Shown here in pieces: positions 25,177 to 32,969 of a DNA stretch of 47,184 bases. This DNA is from Parvibacter caecicola (GTDB lineage: Bacteria; Actinomycetota; Coriobacteriia; Coriobacteriales; Eggerthellaceae), in the NCBI RefSeq assembly GCF_003725335.1, contig NZ_QIBY01000017.1, positions 1-47,184 of the forward strand. Reading direction: 5' to 3'. Every line of letters begins with the position of its first letter. Positions within the stretch are counted from its first letter, which is position 1. Both the position numbers and the translations under genes were made by a program. The notes below the pieces were generated by a model. It saw nothing but the letters and a program-made list of their open reading frames with translations. It made no database searches and was not told the origin of the DNA.

Positions 25177-25587
25177 ATGTGGTCAGTCGAATTGAAGTTG
25201 ATAGAGGATTGGCTAGACGCCCAAGACGATGCCATGGTTGCGCATATCCTCTCCGCCATTGAGGTGCTGCAAGAGCATGGCCCAGCACTCGGACGTCCGC
25301 TCGTTGACAGCATCGCCGGATCGTCCGTCAAGAACATGAAGGAACTGAGGCCGCCCTCCCCTGGCGAGACCGAGGTGCGCATTCTCTTTGCCTTCGACCC
25401 AGCGCGGAAAGCCATCATGCTGCTGGCCGGCGACAAATCAGCGGGGAACAGCAACCGCGACAAATGGAACGGGTGGTACAGAAAGGCTATCCCGGAAGCC
25501 GAACGACTATATTTCAAGTACACCGCACAGGAGGGAATTGGAAATGACCAGCCCGAAAACCTATCGCGAAAAGCGCGGCATCACTGA
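25177..25587 (+). CDS. RelE/HigB-type toxin (phage Gp49-like family)
   Basis: A 136-residue protein of the HigB/Gp49-like RelE superfamily, mRNA interferases that cleave ribosome-bound messages. Diagnostic stretches are WLDAQDDAMVAHILSAIEVLQEHGP, VKNMKELRPPSPGETEVRILFAFDP and the AIMLLAGDKSAGNSNRDKWNGWYRKAIPEAERLY block. The ATG at 25177 has AGGAG five bases upstream. Its 3' end overlaps the antitoxin start by 44 bases; toxin-first order is that of higBA. Normally about 110 residues, so it has a short C-terminal extension reading beyond the antitoxin start. Confidence 0.85.
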   Translation: MWSVELKLIEDWLDAQDDAMVAHILSAIEVLQEHGPALGRPLVDSIAGSSVKNMKELRPPSPGETEVRILFAFDPARKAIMLLAGDKSAGNSNRDKWNGWYRKAIPEAERLYFKYTAQEGIGNDQPENLSRKARHH

Positions 25588-25846
25588 CGCCGAAATGGAG
25601 GCGGCCCGCCGCTACACCCAAGACTACATCGATGCCTACAACCTTCGGGAAGCGCGAAAAGCCAGCCACATGACACAAGTAGAGCTTGCGCGCGCGATGG
25701 GAGTTTCCCAGAACCGCGTCTCGCGCATGGAGAGCGGAGATATAGGCTCCATGAGCCTCGACACCATACGGCGCTACATCGAAGCCGTAGGGGGAAGCGT
25801 CACTTTGGTTGCCGACCTCCCCACAGGACGAGTGTCCCTGGCATAG
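25544..25846 (+). CDS. XRE-family antitoxin (HigA-like)
   Basis: A 100-residue helix-turn-helix protein with MTQVELARAMGVSQNRVSRM and ESGDIGSMSLDTIRRYIEAV, the usual HigA-type antitoxin DNA-binding domain. It would neutralise the preceding toxin and repress the shared promoter. ATG at 25544 follows AGGAGGG by eight bases, inside the toxin's 3' end. It ends two bases before the convergent slipin stop. Confidence 0.87.
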   Translation: MTSPKTYREKRGITDAEMEAARRYTQDYIDAYNLREARKASHMTQVELARAMGVSQNRVSRMESGDIGSMSLDTIRRYIEAVGGSVTLVADLPTGRVSLA

Positions 25847-25848
25847 TG

Positions 25849-26781
25849 TTACAGCTTGCCCAGTTTGCCGAGGCCTTCGAAGGCTTCTGAGAGGGCGCTG
25901 GGGATTACCACCATGCCGCCCTTTTCCTTCACGGAGTCGGCCACGAAGCTCATGGCTCGCAGCTGCAGGGCGGCGTCTTTGTTGCCGTAGGTCTCGGCCG
26001 CCTCCACGAACATCTCCGACACTTCCTTCTCCACCTCGGCCAGCATCACGCGGGCGTTGCTCTCCCGCTCGGCCCGCGCCTCGGCCGAGAGCGCCTCCTG
26101 CAGATCGTCCGGCACCTCGATGTCGCGAATCTCCACCGACAGCACGGTGATGCCGTACTCGTTGGTCTTCTGCTCCAGGATGTCCGCCACTTCCTTGTCG
26201 ATTTGGGTGCGGCGGGTGGACAACTGGGCGATGGTCACCGCCCCCATCACGTCCCGCAACGTGGTTTGGGCCACCCAATACACCAGGCGCACGTAGTTCT
26301 TCACTTCCGAGCAGGCCTTTTCCGCATCCCATACGGTCCAGAACAGCACGGCGTCCACGTCCACCGGCACCAAGTCGGCCGTCAGCACGTGCTCGGCCTT
26401 GAAGGCAGTGGAGCGCATACGCATGTCCACCGTGGCGGTAACCGAATCCACCACCGGCAGCATGAACACCAGCCCCGGGCCGGCCACCCGGTGGAACTTG
26501 CCGAAGCGCAGCACCACAGCCCGCTCCCACTCCAGCACCACATGAGTGCAGCTGAACAGCACCAGTGCCGCCAGAAGTCCCAGCAGCACCGGCACTCCCG
26601 AGCCGCTGAACCATGATACGGCCGCAAACACCGCGAACAGCACCGCCGCCAGCACGATGCGAATCACCACAGCGCCGGTGCGGCTGGTGGTGGTTTCGTC
26701 GAACTGCGCCTCGCTGGTGATGGTTTCATCTTCGACAGTGATGTCGTTCGGCTCGTCGAAATAGGATTTCTTCTCCGCCAT
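25849..26781 (-). CDS. Slipin/stomatin-like SPFH-domain membrane protein
   Basis: A 310-residue protein with an acidic cytoplasmic N-terminus, two adjacent hydrophobic segments (about 38-84) and an SPFH/band-7 domain (85-250): ERAVVLRFGKFHRVAGPGLVF, MRSTAFKAEHVLTADLVPVDVD, LRDVMGAVTIAQLSTRR and EYGITVLSVEIRDIEVPDDL. A coiled-coil follows with an EAR-rich stretch. Slipins scaffold membrane microdomains; the partner is unknown. It is preceded by gntR with 37 bases between, so the two are probably one operon. Confidence 0.92.
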   Translation of the reverse strand: MAEKKSYFDEPNDITVEDETITSEAQFDETTTSRTGAVVIRIVLAAVLFAVFAAVSWFSGSGVPVLLGLLAALVLFSCTHVVLEWERAVVLRFGKFHRVAGPGLVFMLPVVDSVTATVDMRMRSTAFKAEHVLTADLVPVDVDAVLFWTVWDAEKACSEVKNYVRLVYWVAQTTLRDVMGAVTIAQLSTRRTQIDKEVADILEQKTNEYGITVLSVEIRDIEVPDDLQEALSAEARAERESNARVMLAEVEKEVSEMFVEAAETYGNKDAALQLRAMSFVADSVKEKGGMVVIPSALSEAFEGLGKLGKL

Positions 26782-26818
26782 GCTCTCCCCCTCGTTGGGC
26801 GCCCGCCGGCGCCGGCCG

Positions 26819-27211
26819 TTATGAACCTAGCCCTCCAGGGGCCCCGAGCGCGCTTTCCACCCGCGCCATCACATCGCCGCGCGTGAGCCCCGATTCCTGG
26901 GCCACGCGGGCCAGCTCCTCGATGATGGCGTCCACCGGCGAAGGCGGCAGCTCCAGCTCGTCGCGGTTGATGTCGGCAATGGTGGAACGGCGCCCACGAC
27001 CGGAATTGATGAGGCCGTCGGTCTCCAGATCCTGGTACACCTTGTGGATGGTGTTGTAGTTCACCCCCAGCTCCACCGCCAGCTGGCGCACCGTGGGCAG
27101 GGTGTCGCCGGGCCGCAGCTGCTCGGAGCGGATGAGGAAGATGATGTAGTTGCGTATCTGCACCCAAACGGGAACGCCGGACTTGTCGTCCACTTTCAGG
27201 GTTTCGAACAC
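26819..27211 (-). CDS. GntR-family regulator, YtrA-like
   Basis: A 130-residue regulator with only the winged-helix domain and a short tail, as in the YtrA subfamily: WVQIRNYIIFLIRSEQLRPG, LPTVRQLAVELGVNYNTIHKVY and QDLETDGLINSGRGRRS. The start is GTG 27211 with GAGGTGG upstream. It precedes slipin and is divergent from the Ig-phosphatase fusion. A perfect dyad lies 22 bases before its start, and the same dyad occurs before cassette 1, so it likely represses itself and cassette 1. Confidence 0.9.
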   Translation of the reverse strand: MFETLKVDDKSGVPVWVQIRNYIIFLIRSEQLRPGDTLPTVRQLAVELGVNYNTIHKVYQDLETDGLINSGRGRRSTIADINRDELELPPSPVDAIIEELARVAQESGLTRGDVMARVESALGAPGGLGS

Positions 27212-27233
27212 GCAGCCACCTCATCGGTCAAAG

Positions 27234-27253
27234 TATCATTGTAGTGTATGATA
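27234..27253. promoter_or_regulatory. Putative GntR operator in the gntR/phosphatase divergence
   Basis: TATCATTGTAGTGTATGATA is a dyad TATCAT-N8-ATGATA between gntR and the phosphatase fusion gene. It matches the site at 24426-24445 in both arms, in spacing and in the TGT before the right arm (15 of 20 bases). Confidence 0.6.
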
Positions 27254-27313
27254 GCACACCCGCACGTGCCGCCATGCGCTATCATAGGGCCACCGAAGAA
27301 AGGACACAGGCCC

Positions 27314-28348
27314 ATGGCCCCCAACACCGAAAACCCCATCGCCCCCGCCTCGCAACCGCCCTACTATGCGGGGCGCCCCATCGCGTTTTCCGGCTATGTG
27401 GACAATTTCGAGAACCCTATCACCGCCATGGAGTTCTCGCTGGACGGGGGCGCCAGCTGGACGCCCTACCCCACCGCCGCCGTGGACAAGCGACGCGGCG
27501 TGAACTGGAGCTTCGTCTACACGCCCCCGCAACCGGGCCGCTACCTGCTACAGGCGCGGCCGGTAACCGCAGCGGGCCCGTCATGCCTGGTGGCCGGATT
27601 CCCCTTCGAGGCGCTGCCGCTGGGCAGCAGCTTCGGCAGCGCGCGCATCCGCGGCGTGGGGGCCACCTACGCTGATGCCCGGGTGTTCCGCTCCCGCGAA
27701 CTTGCCGGCCTCACCCCCGAAGAGGCCGCCTTCATGGCGCAATCTCTAGGCATCCGCACCATATACGACCTGCGCACCGCCGCCGAGGTGGCGGCCCGCC
27801 CCGAGCCCTTCTTGTTGGGCACCAAAACAGTGGCCCTCACCCCTTCCGCCGAAGGACGCCAGAAAGACGCGGAGAAGCGCCTGGTAGCGGGTGTTATCGA
27901 GAAGTACGGCCAGCCGGAGGAGCGCATGCGGGCCAACTACCGCAAGTACGTGGCGGAGTACCCTTTGGTAGGGCAGGCGCTGCGGTCGATGGCCGCCGAG
28001 AGACGTCCGGCGCTGGTGCACTGCGTGAACGGGAAAGACCGCACCGGCGTGTTGTGCGCCACCCTGCTACGAGTAGCGGGGGCCACCGAAGCCGAGGTGA
28101 TGGAGGACTACCTGCGGGTGAACAACGACCACGCCGACCTGATTGCCGCCGAAGCACAGCGGCTGGGGGCGGGCATGACCGCCCACGAGCGCGACTGCCT
28201 CATGTCGTTTCTGGAGGCGCGCCCCTCCTACCTCCAGGCCTACTTCGACGAAGTGGACCGCCGCTACGGTAGCTTCGACGCCTACGTGCGCGAAGGGCTG
28301 CACCTCACCCCCGAAGCTATCGAGCAACTGCGGGCACTGGTAGGCTAG
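27314..28348 (+). CDS. Ig-like Mo-co dimerisation domain fused to tyrosine phosphatase
   Basis: A 344-residue protein without signal peptide. Residues 18-98 carry the Ig-like domain found at the end of the haem lipoproteins: GRPIAFSGYVDNFENPITAM, EFSLDGGASWTPYPT, WSFVYTPPQPGRYLLQARPV. Residues 105-340 are a Y_phosphatase3-type protein tyrosine/serine phosphatase with TIYDLRTAAEVAARPEP and the P-loop HCVNGKDRTG (Cys237 nucleophile, Arg243). The ATG at 27314 (AAAGGA upstream) begins the conserved part; the frame is open back to an ATG at 27248, which lies inside the operator and is less likely. It is divergent from gntR. A role in signalling to or from the redox cassettes is an inference. Confidence 0.85.
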   Translation: MAPNTENPIAPASQPPYYAGRPIAFSGYVDNFENPITAMEFSLDGGASWTPYPTAAVDKRRGVNWSFVYTPPQPGRYLLQARPVTAAGPSCLVAGFPFEALPLGSSFGSARIRGVGATYADARVFRSRELAGLTPEEAAFMAQSLGIRTIYDLRTAAEVAARPEPFLLGTKTVALTPSAEGRQKDAEKRLVAGVIEKYGQPEERMRANYRKYVAEYPLVGQALRSMAAERRPALVHCVNGKDRTGVLCATLLRVAGATEAEVMEDYLRVNNDHADLIAAEAQRLGAGMTAHERDCLMSFLEARPSYLQAYFDEVDRRYGSFDAYVREGLHLTPEAIEQLRALVG

Positions 28349-28361
28349 CTGCCCCATACGC

Positions 28362-28391
28362 AAAAAGGCCGCGAGCGTAACGCCCGCGGCC
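28362..28391 (-). terminator. Terminator of cassette 2
   Basis: The stem GGCCGCGGGCG/CGCTCGCGGCC with a TTA loop is followed on the minus strand by TTTTT. It ends cassette 2 and also lies just behind the plus-strand phosphatase, but has no T-tract in that direction. Confidence 0.85.
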
Positions 28392-28405
28392 TCCCGCCCG
28401 CACCT

Positions 28406-29458
28406 CTACAGGCGAGCAATCGCGTCCTGAAACAGAGATGCCATGGCATCCGCCAAAGGATCTCCGTGGATTCCGGCCATTACCACCAAGAAGCGCAGCG
28501 CACAACCACCAGCCAAAGCGCCAATGGGCCCCAATATCGCGATGAAGGAGCTGGATCGGCGCTGGCCATCTTTCAGCTTGCCACCGCTTTCTAGCGCCTC
28601 AGCCCTACCGAAACCATTCGGATTTGCGCGCCTATGGGCCACCAAGGCCCAAAGCGCCATGGTCATCGGCAGCGCCAAGCCAGCCACCACCACAAGCCCC
28701 CAGAAAGCCGGCGCGAGTACGCCGCCCAGCAGCATCTGGCTAGCTGCAGCAGCCGACACATTGGCACCGTCGCCCTGGCCTAGCAAGAAGCCAAAGAAAA
28801 GGGCAAGCACGGCCAGTTCGGCAATCACCAGCGCCACTGTCAGTTTTTCCAGAAAGCGCATTTCCCTGCCCTCGAGGCTATTCCCCCCAGATTTGGCCAC
28901 CGCTATAAGCTCCACCAAAGCGACCCCTGTATCCAAGCCGGAAACGGCAAACAACACCGGCAACAGTGCCGAATTCCACAGAGGCACGCCCGGCGCCGTC
29001 ATGAGTAGAACGCCCGTGTAAGCCGCAACCCCAAGACCTACCACGGTCCCCGCGACGGCCAACAGCTTCAAAATCGCCGCGTGCAGGGCCGCAGCCTTCG
29101 CGCCCTTGCGAGCCGCCGCCGTCTGCATCACCCCCAACGAAAGAAGGGCGAACAGGAAAAACACTGCCATAGCTGCCACTAGAAGCCAAGCTCCAATAGT
29201 CATCCACGAGGTGAAATGGCTGAAGCTCTGCCAGAGCATAAGCCCCCTCAGCGGATTAGTCAGCTCGGTGAGCAGACACAGCAATCCTACCGCAAGGCAG
29301 ACAATGGCACCCCAGGAAGACGCGCAGGCCACAGAGCGGGATCGCTCCGGATTGCGGAAGTACAGCAGAGCCGCCGTCACAAACGCTCCTGCTCCCATGC
29401 CTCCCAAAAACAGGTACAAGGACGGCTGCCAGCCCCACACCATTTGCAAATCAGTCAT
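28406..29458 (-). CDS. NrfD/PsrC-family quinone-interacting membrane protein, cassette 2
   Basis: A 350-residue paralogue of the protein at 20242, with about nine to ten hydrophobic helices. It shares the opening WGWQPSLYLFLGGMGAGAF, LTNPLRGLMLW and the C-terminal ALAGGCALRFLVVMAG. An insertion of about 25 charged residues before the last two helices (ALESGGKLKDGQRRSSS) is absent from the cassette 1 copy. ATG at 29458 lies 22 bases after the ferredoxin stop with only a weak ribosome site (TAGGAAT). It ends 15 bases before a strong terminator. Confidence 0.88.
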   Translation of the reverse strand: MTDLQMVWGWQPSLYLFLGGMGAGAFVTAALLYFRNPERSRSVACASSWGAIVCLAVGLLCLLTELTNPLRGLMLWQSFSHFTSWMTIGAWLLVAAMAVFFLFALLSLGVMQTAAARKGAKAAALHAAILKLLAVAGTVVGLGVAAYTGVLLMTAPGVPLWNSALLPVLFAVSGLDTGVALVELIAVAKSGGNSLEGREMRFLEKLTVALVIAELAVLALFFGFLLGQGDGANVSAAAASQMLLGGVLAPAFWGLVVVAGLALPMTMALWALVAHRRANPNGFGRAEALESGGKLKDGQRRSSSFIAILGPIGALAGGCALRFLVVMAGIHGDPLADAMASLFQDAIARL

Positions 29459-29480
29459 ATCAGATTCCTAACTATGCTGG

Positions 29481-30149
29481 CTAGAGCAGCAGATACGACG
29501 GCCCGGTGGACGACTCCACCTTTCGCGCCGTATTTCCGCAGCTGCTCTGCAAATCGTCGAGACGTCCATAGTGAAGAGCGCCGAACATGCAGGCTGCCGC
29601 ACAGTTCGGCTCATCGCCGGGAGCCACGCCAGCGCCAAGGCAGCAATCGCACTTGTCCATGCCGCCCTTCGTATAGTGGGGAACCGAGAACGGGCAAGCT
29701 TGATAGCAGTATTTGCAGCCAATACAGCGCTCGGAATCTACCACCACTATGCCATCAGCGCGCTTCGAGATAGCTCCGGCAGGACAAACTTCCGCGCAGG
29801 CCGGCTTCTCGCAGTGCATGCATCCGTAAGAAAGATAGGCCTTGGCGCCGAAATGGCTCTCGAACAGACGCACTTCCCGGCGAGCCGGGGTGCCGTCGGG
29901 CGTGTTGTTCGCCTTTCTGCAAGCGGCAACGCACTTTTGGCAGTTCACGCAGTTGCGCGTATCCACCAGAAATCCGTATTGGGTCTTCTCCACTGCCTCA
30001 GAAGCCGACTCGACTCCCGCATCTTCGCCAGCGGCCATCGCCCGCGGAACCGCAGCAGCGCACCACAGCGCCGCTGCCGCACCGGCAGAAAGGCCCATCA
30101 ACGCCGTTCTGCGAGACACAGCGTTTTCGCCCGTTGCCCTTTGGTTCAT
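29481..30149 (-). CDS. Tat-exported four-cluster ferredoxin (NrfC-like), cassette 2
   Basis: A 222-residue iron-sulfur protein with twin-arginine signal AVSRRTALMGLSAGAAAAL and cleavage near AMAAGE. The four cysteine sets are CVNCQKCVAAC, CMHCEKPACAEVCP, CIGCKYCYQACP and CDCC...CAAAC, in the same order and spacing as the cassette 1 copy at 21205. ATG at 30149 follows AAGGAGG. It should dock on the outer face of the NrfD-type protein encoded downstream. Confidence 0.92.
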   Translation of the reverse strand: MNQRATGENAVSRRTALMGLSAGAAAALWCAAAVPRAMAAGEDAGVESASEAVEKTQYGFLVDTRNCVNCQKCVAACRKANNTPDGTPARREVRLFESHFGAKAYLSYGCMHCEKPACAEVCPAGAISKRADGIVVVDSERCIGCKYCYQACPFSVPHYTKGGMDKCDCCLGAGVAPGDEPNCAAACMFGALHYGRLDDLQSSCGNTARKVESSTGPSYLLL

Positions 30150-30198
30150 GGCAGCCTCCTTATCTCACAGCCCACTGCGTCATCAAGCGCGATGCGCC

Positions 30199-31011
30199 TC
30201 ATAGGGCGCCTCCCTCTCCGATGCTGATGTTGGGGACGTTTTCGTACGCATCGCCCGCTTCGGCGGTTCCCGGCGTCGGCGGTGGTGTTTGCCGCTCTTC
30301 AAAACTGATCTCCACTACATTCTTCAGGTAGTAATTGGCCGCCGTCGAGCCCATCCACAGCTGGTTGGAGCCCCCCATGCTGTTGCCCACCGGCTCACCG
30401 TTGACGCTATAGGCCAACAGGCTGAAACGCTGCAGCACATAGTTGAACGGCAGTGCCACAGAAGAGCCATCGTCAGAAGTAAAGACAATGGTGTTCACGC
30501 TATCGCTCGGCTGCGCCAGCGCCGCGATGTAGGCAATGCGGACGCCTAGCACATCGGCATTGCCGCTGGCGGCGCCGTCGACGGGGTTTCCGGCACAAGT
30601 GCAGCCCATTACCAGCTGAGCCGAACCCTCTTCTGCCAGCTCGTCCATAGTGGCCGAAAAAGCGTTATCCACGTTTCCCGACACGGCCACTTCCCAAAGC
30701 CCGGGGTTCTCGATAGAGGCCATGGGTGCTCCTTCGCCCCCGCACAAGTACTTGGAAGCTCGAGCAAAATTGTCCCGCAGCTGAGCGGTAGGGGTAAGAG
30801 AGCTTTGGTTGAACGTGAAAAGACCCTGGACTGCTTTCTGACACACCCGGCAAGGAGCAGCTGCCGCTTGCTGCTGATCGGCGGTGGGCACCGTGGCCTC
30901 ATCGGCAAAGGCTGGCGCAGAAACGGCTCCTTGAGCAGCAGCGGCTCCCATTCCCGCCAGCAGAAGCGCAGCACTGGCCCCCGAGGCGATTTTTTGAGTA
31001 GTTGAATTCAT
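30199..31011 (-). CDS. Exported sulfite-oxidase-like fold protein, small form, cassette 2
   Basis: A 270-residue paralogue of the protein at 21958. It has a Sec-type signal (KIASGASAALLLAG, cleavage near AFADE), then an extra cysteine pair CRVCQ (54-58) missing in the other copy. The sulfite-oxidase-like core contains WEVAVSGNVDNAFSATMDEL, GCTCAGNPVDGAASG (Cys137/Cys139 near the Mo-ligand position) and GGSNQLWMGSTAANYY. No twin arginine is present. ATG at 31011 follows AAGGGA. Function and cofactor unknown; the pairing with a haem fusion in both cassettes suggests a heteromeric complex. Confidence 0.75.
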   Translation of the reverse strand: MNSTTQKIASGASAALLLAGMGAAAAQGAVSAPAFADEATVPTADQQQAAAAPCRVCQKAVQGLFTFNQSSLTPTAQLRDNFARASKYLCGGEGAPMASIENPGLWEVAVSGNVDNAFSATMDELAEEGSAQLVMGCTCAGNPVDGAASGNADVLGVRIAYIAALAQPSDSVNTIVFTSDDGSSVALPFNYVLQRFSLLAYSVNGEPVGNSMGGSNQLWMGSTAANYYLKNVVEISFEERQTPPPTPGTAEAGDAYENVPNISIGEGGAL

Positions 31012-31060
31012 TTCGCATCCCTTCGATGTTCGATTGCGTTCAATTTCTGCGTGCGGAGGG

Positions 31061-32644
31061 CTACTCCACGTTCATCATGAAGTCCACCAAACGGTCGTTC
31101 ACATGCAAATTGCCCTCGGCATCCTGCGAAGTCACGCGAATCTTCACCAGATACGCCCCCGGATCGGTAAAGCTTTTTATGTCCATCTTCCAATACACCC
31201 ACTTGGACTTGTCAGTACCGGAAACCGGCACTTCTTTCCAGGTGGCACCGTGATCGAAGGAGAACTCCAGCTTCACCACATCTTCCTCAAAGGCATGGGC
31301 ATAGCCTTCGAAATGGATAGGCTGGCCTGCGGTGAAAATCTGGCCTGTCTCGGCGGTAAGTACGCCCACGTTGGGAGTGTTAATGGGCTGCTTGGTCTTC
31401 GGATCCACATAGTCGCCGAAAACACCTTGGTTGTAGTTGTTGTAGGCCCCGCCCGGATCATCGGAATGGGCAATGTTCACTTCCGTCAGATAACGGGTAA
31501 ACTGGCCGCCGGATACGCCGTCGCCGAACCAAATAGAGAGCGGATAGCCCTGCTGCAGATCCAGCCGCTCTCCATTCATCTCGAACACCAGCAAAGGGTC
31601 GCTGTCCAGCGCTACCTGGGTATACATGGGAATGTCGTAGCCATCCACGCCAATGGCGTCCAGCATGTTGGCGCCTTCGTGAACCCCCAGTGTCTCGAAA
31701 ATCTTCTTGAAGGGAACACCGGTCACTTCTGCCTGGTAAATGTAGGCACCACCAGTGGCGTTGATGGTGCAATGGTTTGCAATAGTGCGCGTTTCAGTAC
31801 CGAACTCGTCGATCATCTGCTGAATGGTCATCTCCCGCGGATTGTCCATCTCGCCCTTGAAGGTGACCGTGTAGGTGTTAAAAATGTTGTCGTCTTCCTC
31901 GAACCAGGCAGTGGTACCCCAATTGTTCTTGGCCTTTTTCTGGACGAACATCTTCTCTACCGGGGTTATCTCGTCTTGGTTCCAGGTGATATCGACGTCA
32001 ACATCGTCCGCAGCCACATCGGTTATACCGCGCAGCACATCGTATTTAACGTAGTCCCACATTTCGAACTGGTTTTCATTGGTAATGTAGTGGCATGATT
32101 CGCAATTGCCGCCCATGTCCACGAAAGTGTTGCTGTTCATGTGGTCATGCATGGCATCTTGGAAGTTCTGCAGGCTCACGCCGTAGGCGTCATGGCAGCC
32201 CATGCAGTCGTTATAGCGAATAGGCTCGTTGTCGTAGTTGCCCCAATACACCCAGTGATCCATGGTAGCCATCAGGGTCTCGTCCAATTCATGGCACGAA
32301 GAGCAGCCCCTCTGGTCGGCGTTCAGGTAGTAAGTGTTGTAAAGATTCCAGTCTTTGGGGAAGAAATAGCCGTTGTTCATGCCGGCATAAGGGGTTTTCT
32401 GCACACGCGTGCCATCAGGCTTGGTGGTAACCTTGGGCAGGTAAGCCGCCCATTCGTCCCCTTCCACTGTCTGCACGATGCCTTGAGGCTCATTGCTCCC
32501 CTGATCTTGCGATGCCTCCTGTTGCGGCGATGCGCACCCTGCCGCCCCCAGGCAAAGGGCCACAGACAACGCCGCGGCGCCTCCCCAAAGCAGCATCGTT
32601 TTGCGGGGATAGCGCGGCAAGCTGCCTTCTGCGCTTTTCACCAT
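31061..32644 (-). CDS. Triheme c-type cytochrome/sulfite-oxidase-like fusion lipoprotein, cassette 2
   Basis: A 527-residue paralogue of the protein at 22793, identical in length. A lipoprotein signal ends at LGAAGC (Cys37). Haem motifs are CSSCH (114-118), CMGCH (147-151) and CESCH (181-185). The sulfite-oxidase-like domain spans about 250-420, with Cys292 in HCTINATGG at the Mo-ligand place, EVTGVPFKKIFETLG and GYPLSIWFGDG. The Ig-like domain closes the protein (LEFSFDHGATWKEVP). ATG at 32644 has AAGGGAG seven bases upstream; the open frame to 32812 lacks a signal-like start. Sequence divergence from the other copy outside motifs is large, so the duplication is old or the substrates differ. 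Confidence 0.85.
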   Translation of the reverse strand: MVKSAEGSLPRYPRKTMLLWGGAAALSVALCLGAAGCASPQQEASQDQGSNEPQGIVQTVEGDEWAAYLPKVTTKPDGTRVQKTPYAGMNNGYFFPKDWNLYNTYYLNADQRGCSSCHELDETLMATMDHWVYWGNYDNEPIRYNDCMGCHDAYGVSLQNFQDAMHDHMNSNTFVDMGGNCESCHYITNENQFEMWDYVKYDVLRGITDVAADDVDVDITWNQDEITPVEKMFVQKKAKNNWGTTAWFEEDDNIFNTYTVTFKGEMDNPREMTIQQMIDEFGTETRTIANHCTINATGGAYIYQAEVTGVPFKKIFETLGVHEGANMLDAIGVDGYDIPMYTQVALDSDPLLVFEMNGERLDLQQGYPLSIWFGDGVSGGQFTRYLTEVNIAHSDDPGGAYNNYNQGVFGDYVDPKTKQPINTPNVGVLTAETGQIFTAGQPIHFEGYAHAFEEDVVKLEFSFDHGATWKEVPVSGTDKSKWVYWKMDIKSFTDPGAYLVKIRVTSQDAEGNLHVNDRLVDFMMNVE

Positions 32645-32922
32645 ATAACGCTCCCTTCCTCTGCGTAACTCATCTCTCCTCGCGGAGAGCCCTGCCTTTA
32701 TGATGGGCGGTAACGCAACGGAGGAGGCAAGGGTATTTTTTTTGAAATAGTTTCGAAAACAGCACACGGACGTTTTTCCGGTTTCAAGTTGGAAGTTCAG
32801 CAAGAAGGCCAACGTGTCCGCTGATAAAAGTTATTTTGCGGATAGATAATAGCCAAAGGGAGCTTTCATCCCATTTTCGCCGTGGCCGCACAGGCCGCAA
32901 AACATTGCTCCAGCACGGCGCC
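32645..32922. other. Upstream region of cassette 2, no gene seen
   Basis: About 280 bases between the haem fusion start and the MerR-type palindrome. It is richer in A/T, with an A-tract at 32736-32745, and presumably contains the cassette 2 promoter, but no box pair stands out. The TATCAT-N8-ATGATA dyad of cassette 1 is absent. Confidence 0.4.
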
Positions 32923-32947
32923 AATCTGTAACCTAGGGTTACAGATT
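32923..32947. promoter_or_regulatory. 25-bp perfect palindrome downstream of merR, upstream of cassette 2
   Basis: Arms AATCTGTAACC and GGTTACAGATT surround TAG. The AACC-TAG-GGTT core resembles operators of BmrR-type MerR regulators. It starts 23 bases beyond the merR stop and has no T-tract, so it is more likely a binding site than a terminator. Confidence 0.6.
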
Positions 32948-32969
32948 CATGACGCGTCCGCAGCTTCCG

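Noticed and set aside
32923-32947. Palindrome as terminator of merR
   Set aside because: No T-tract follows the stem on either strand.
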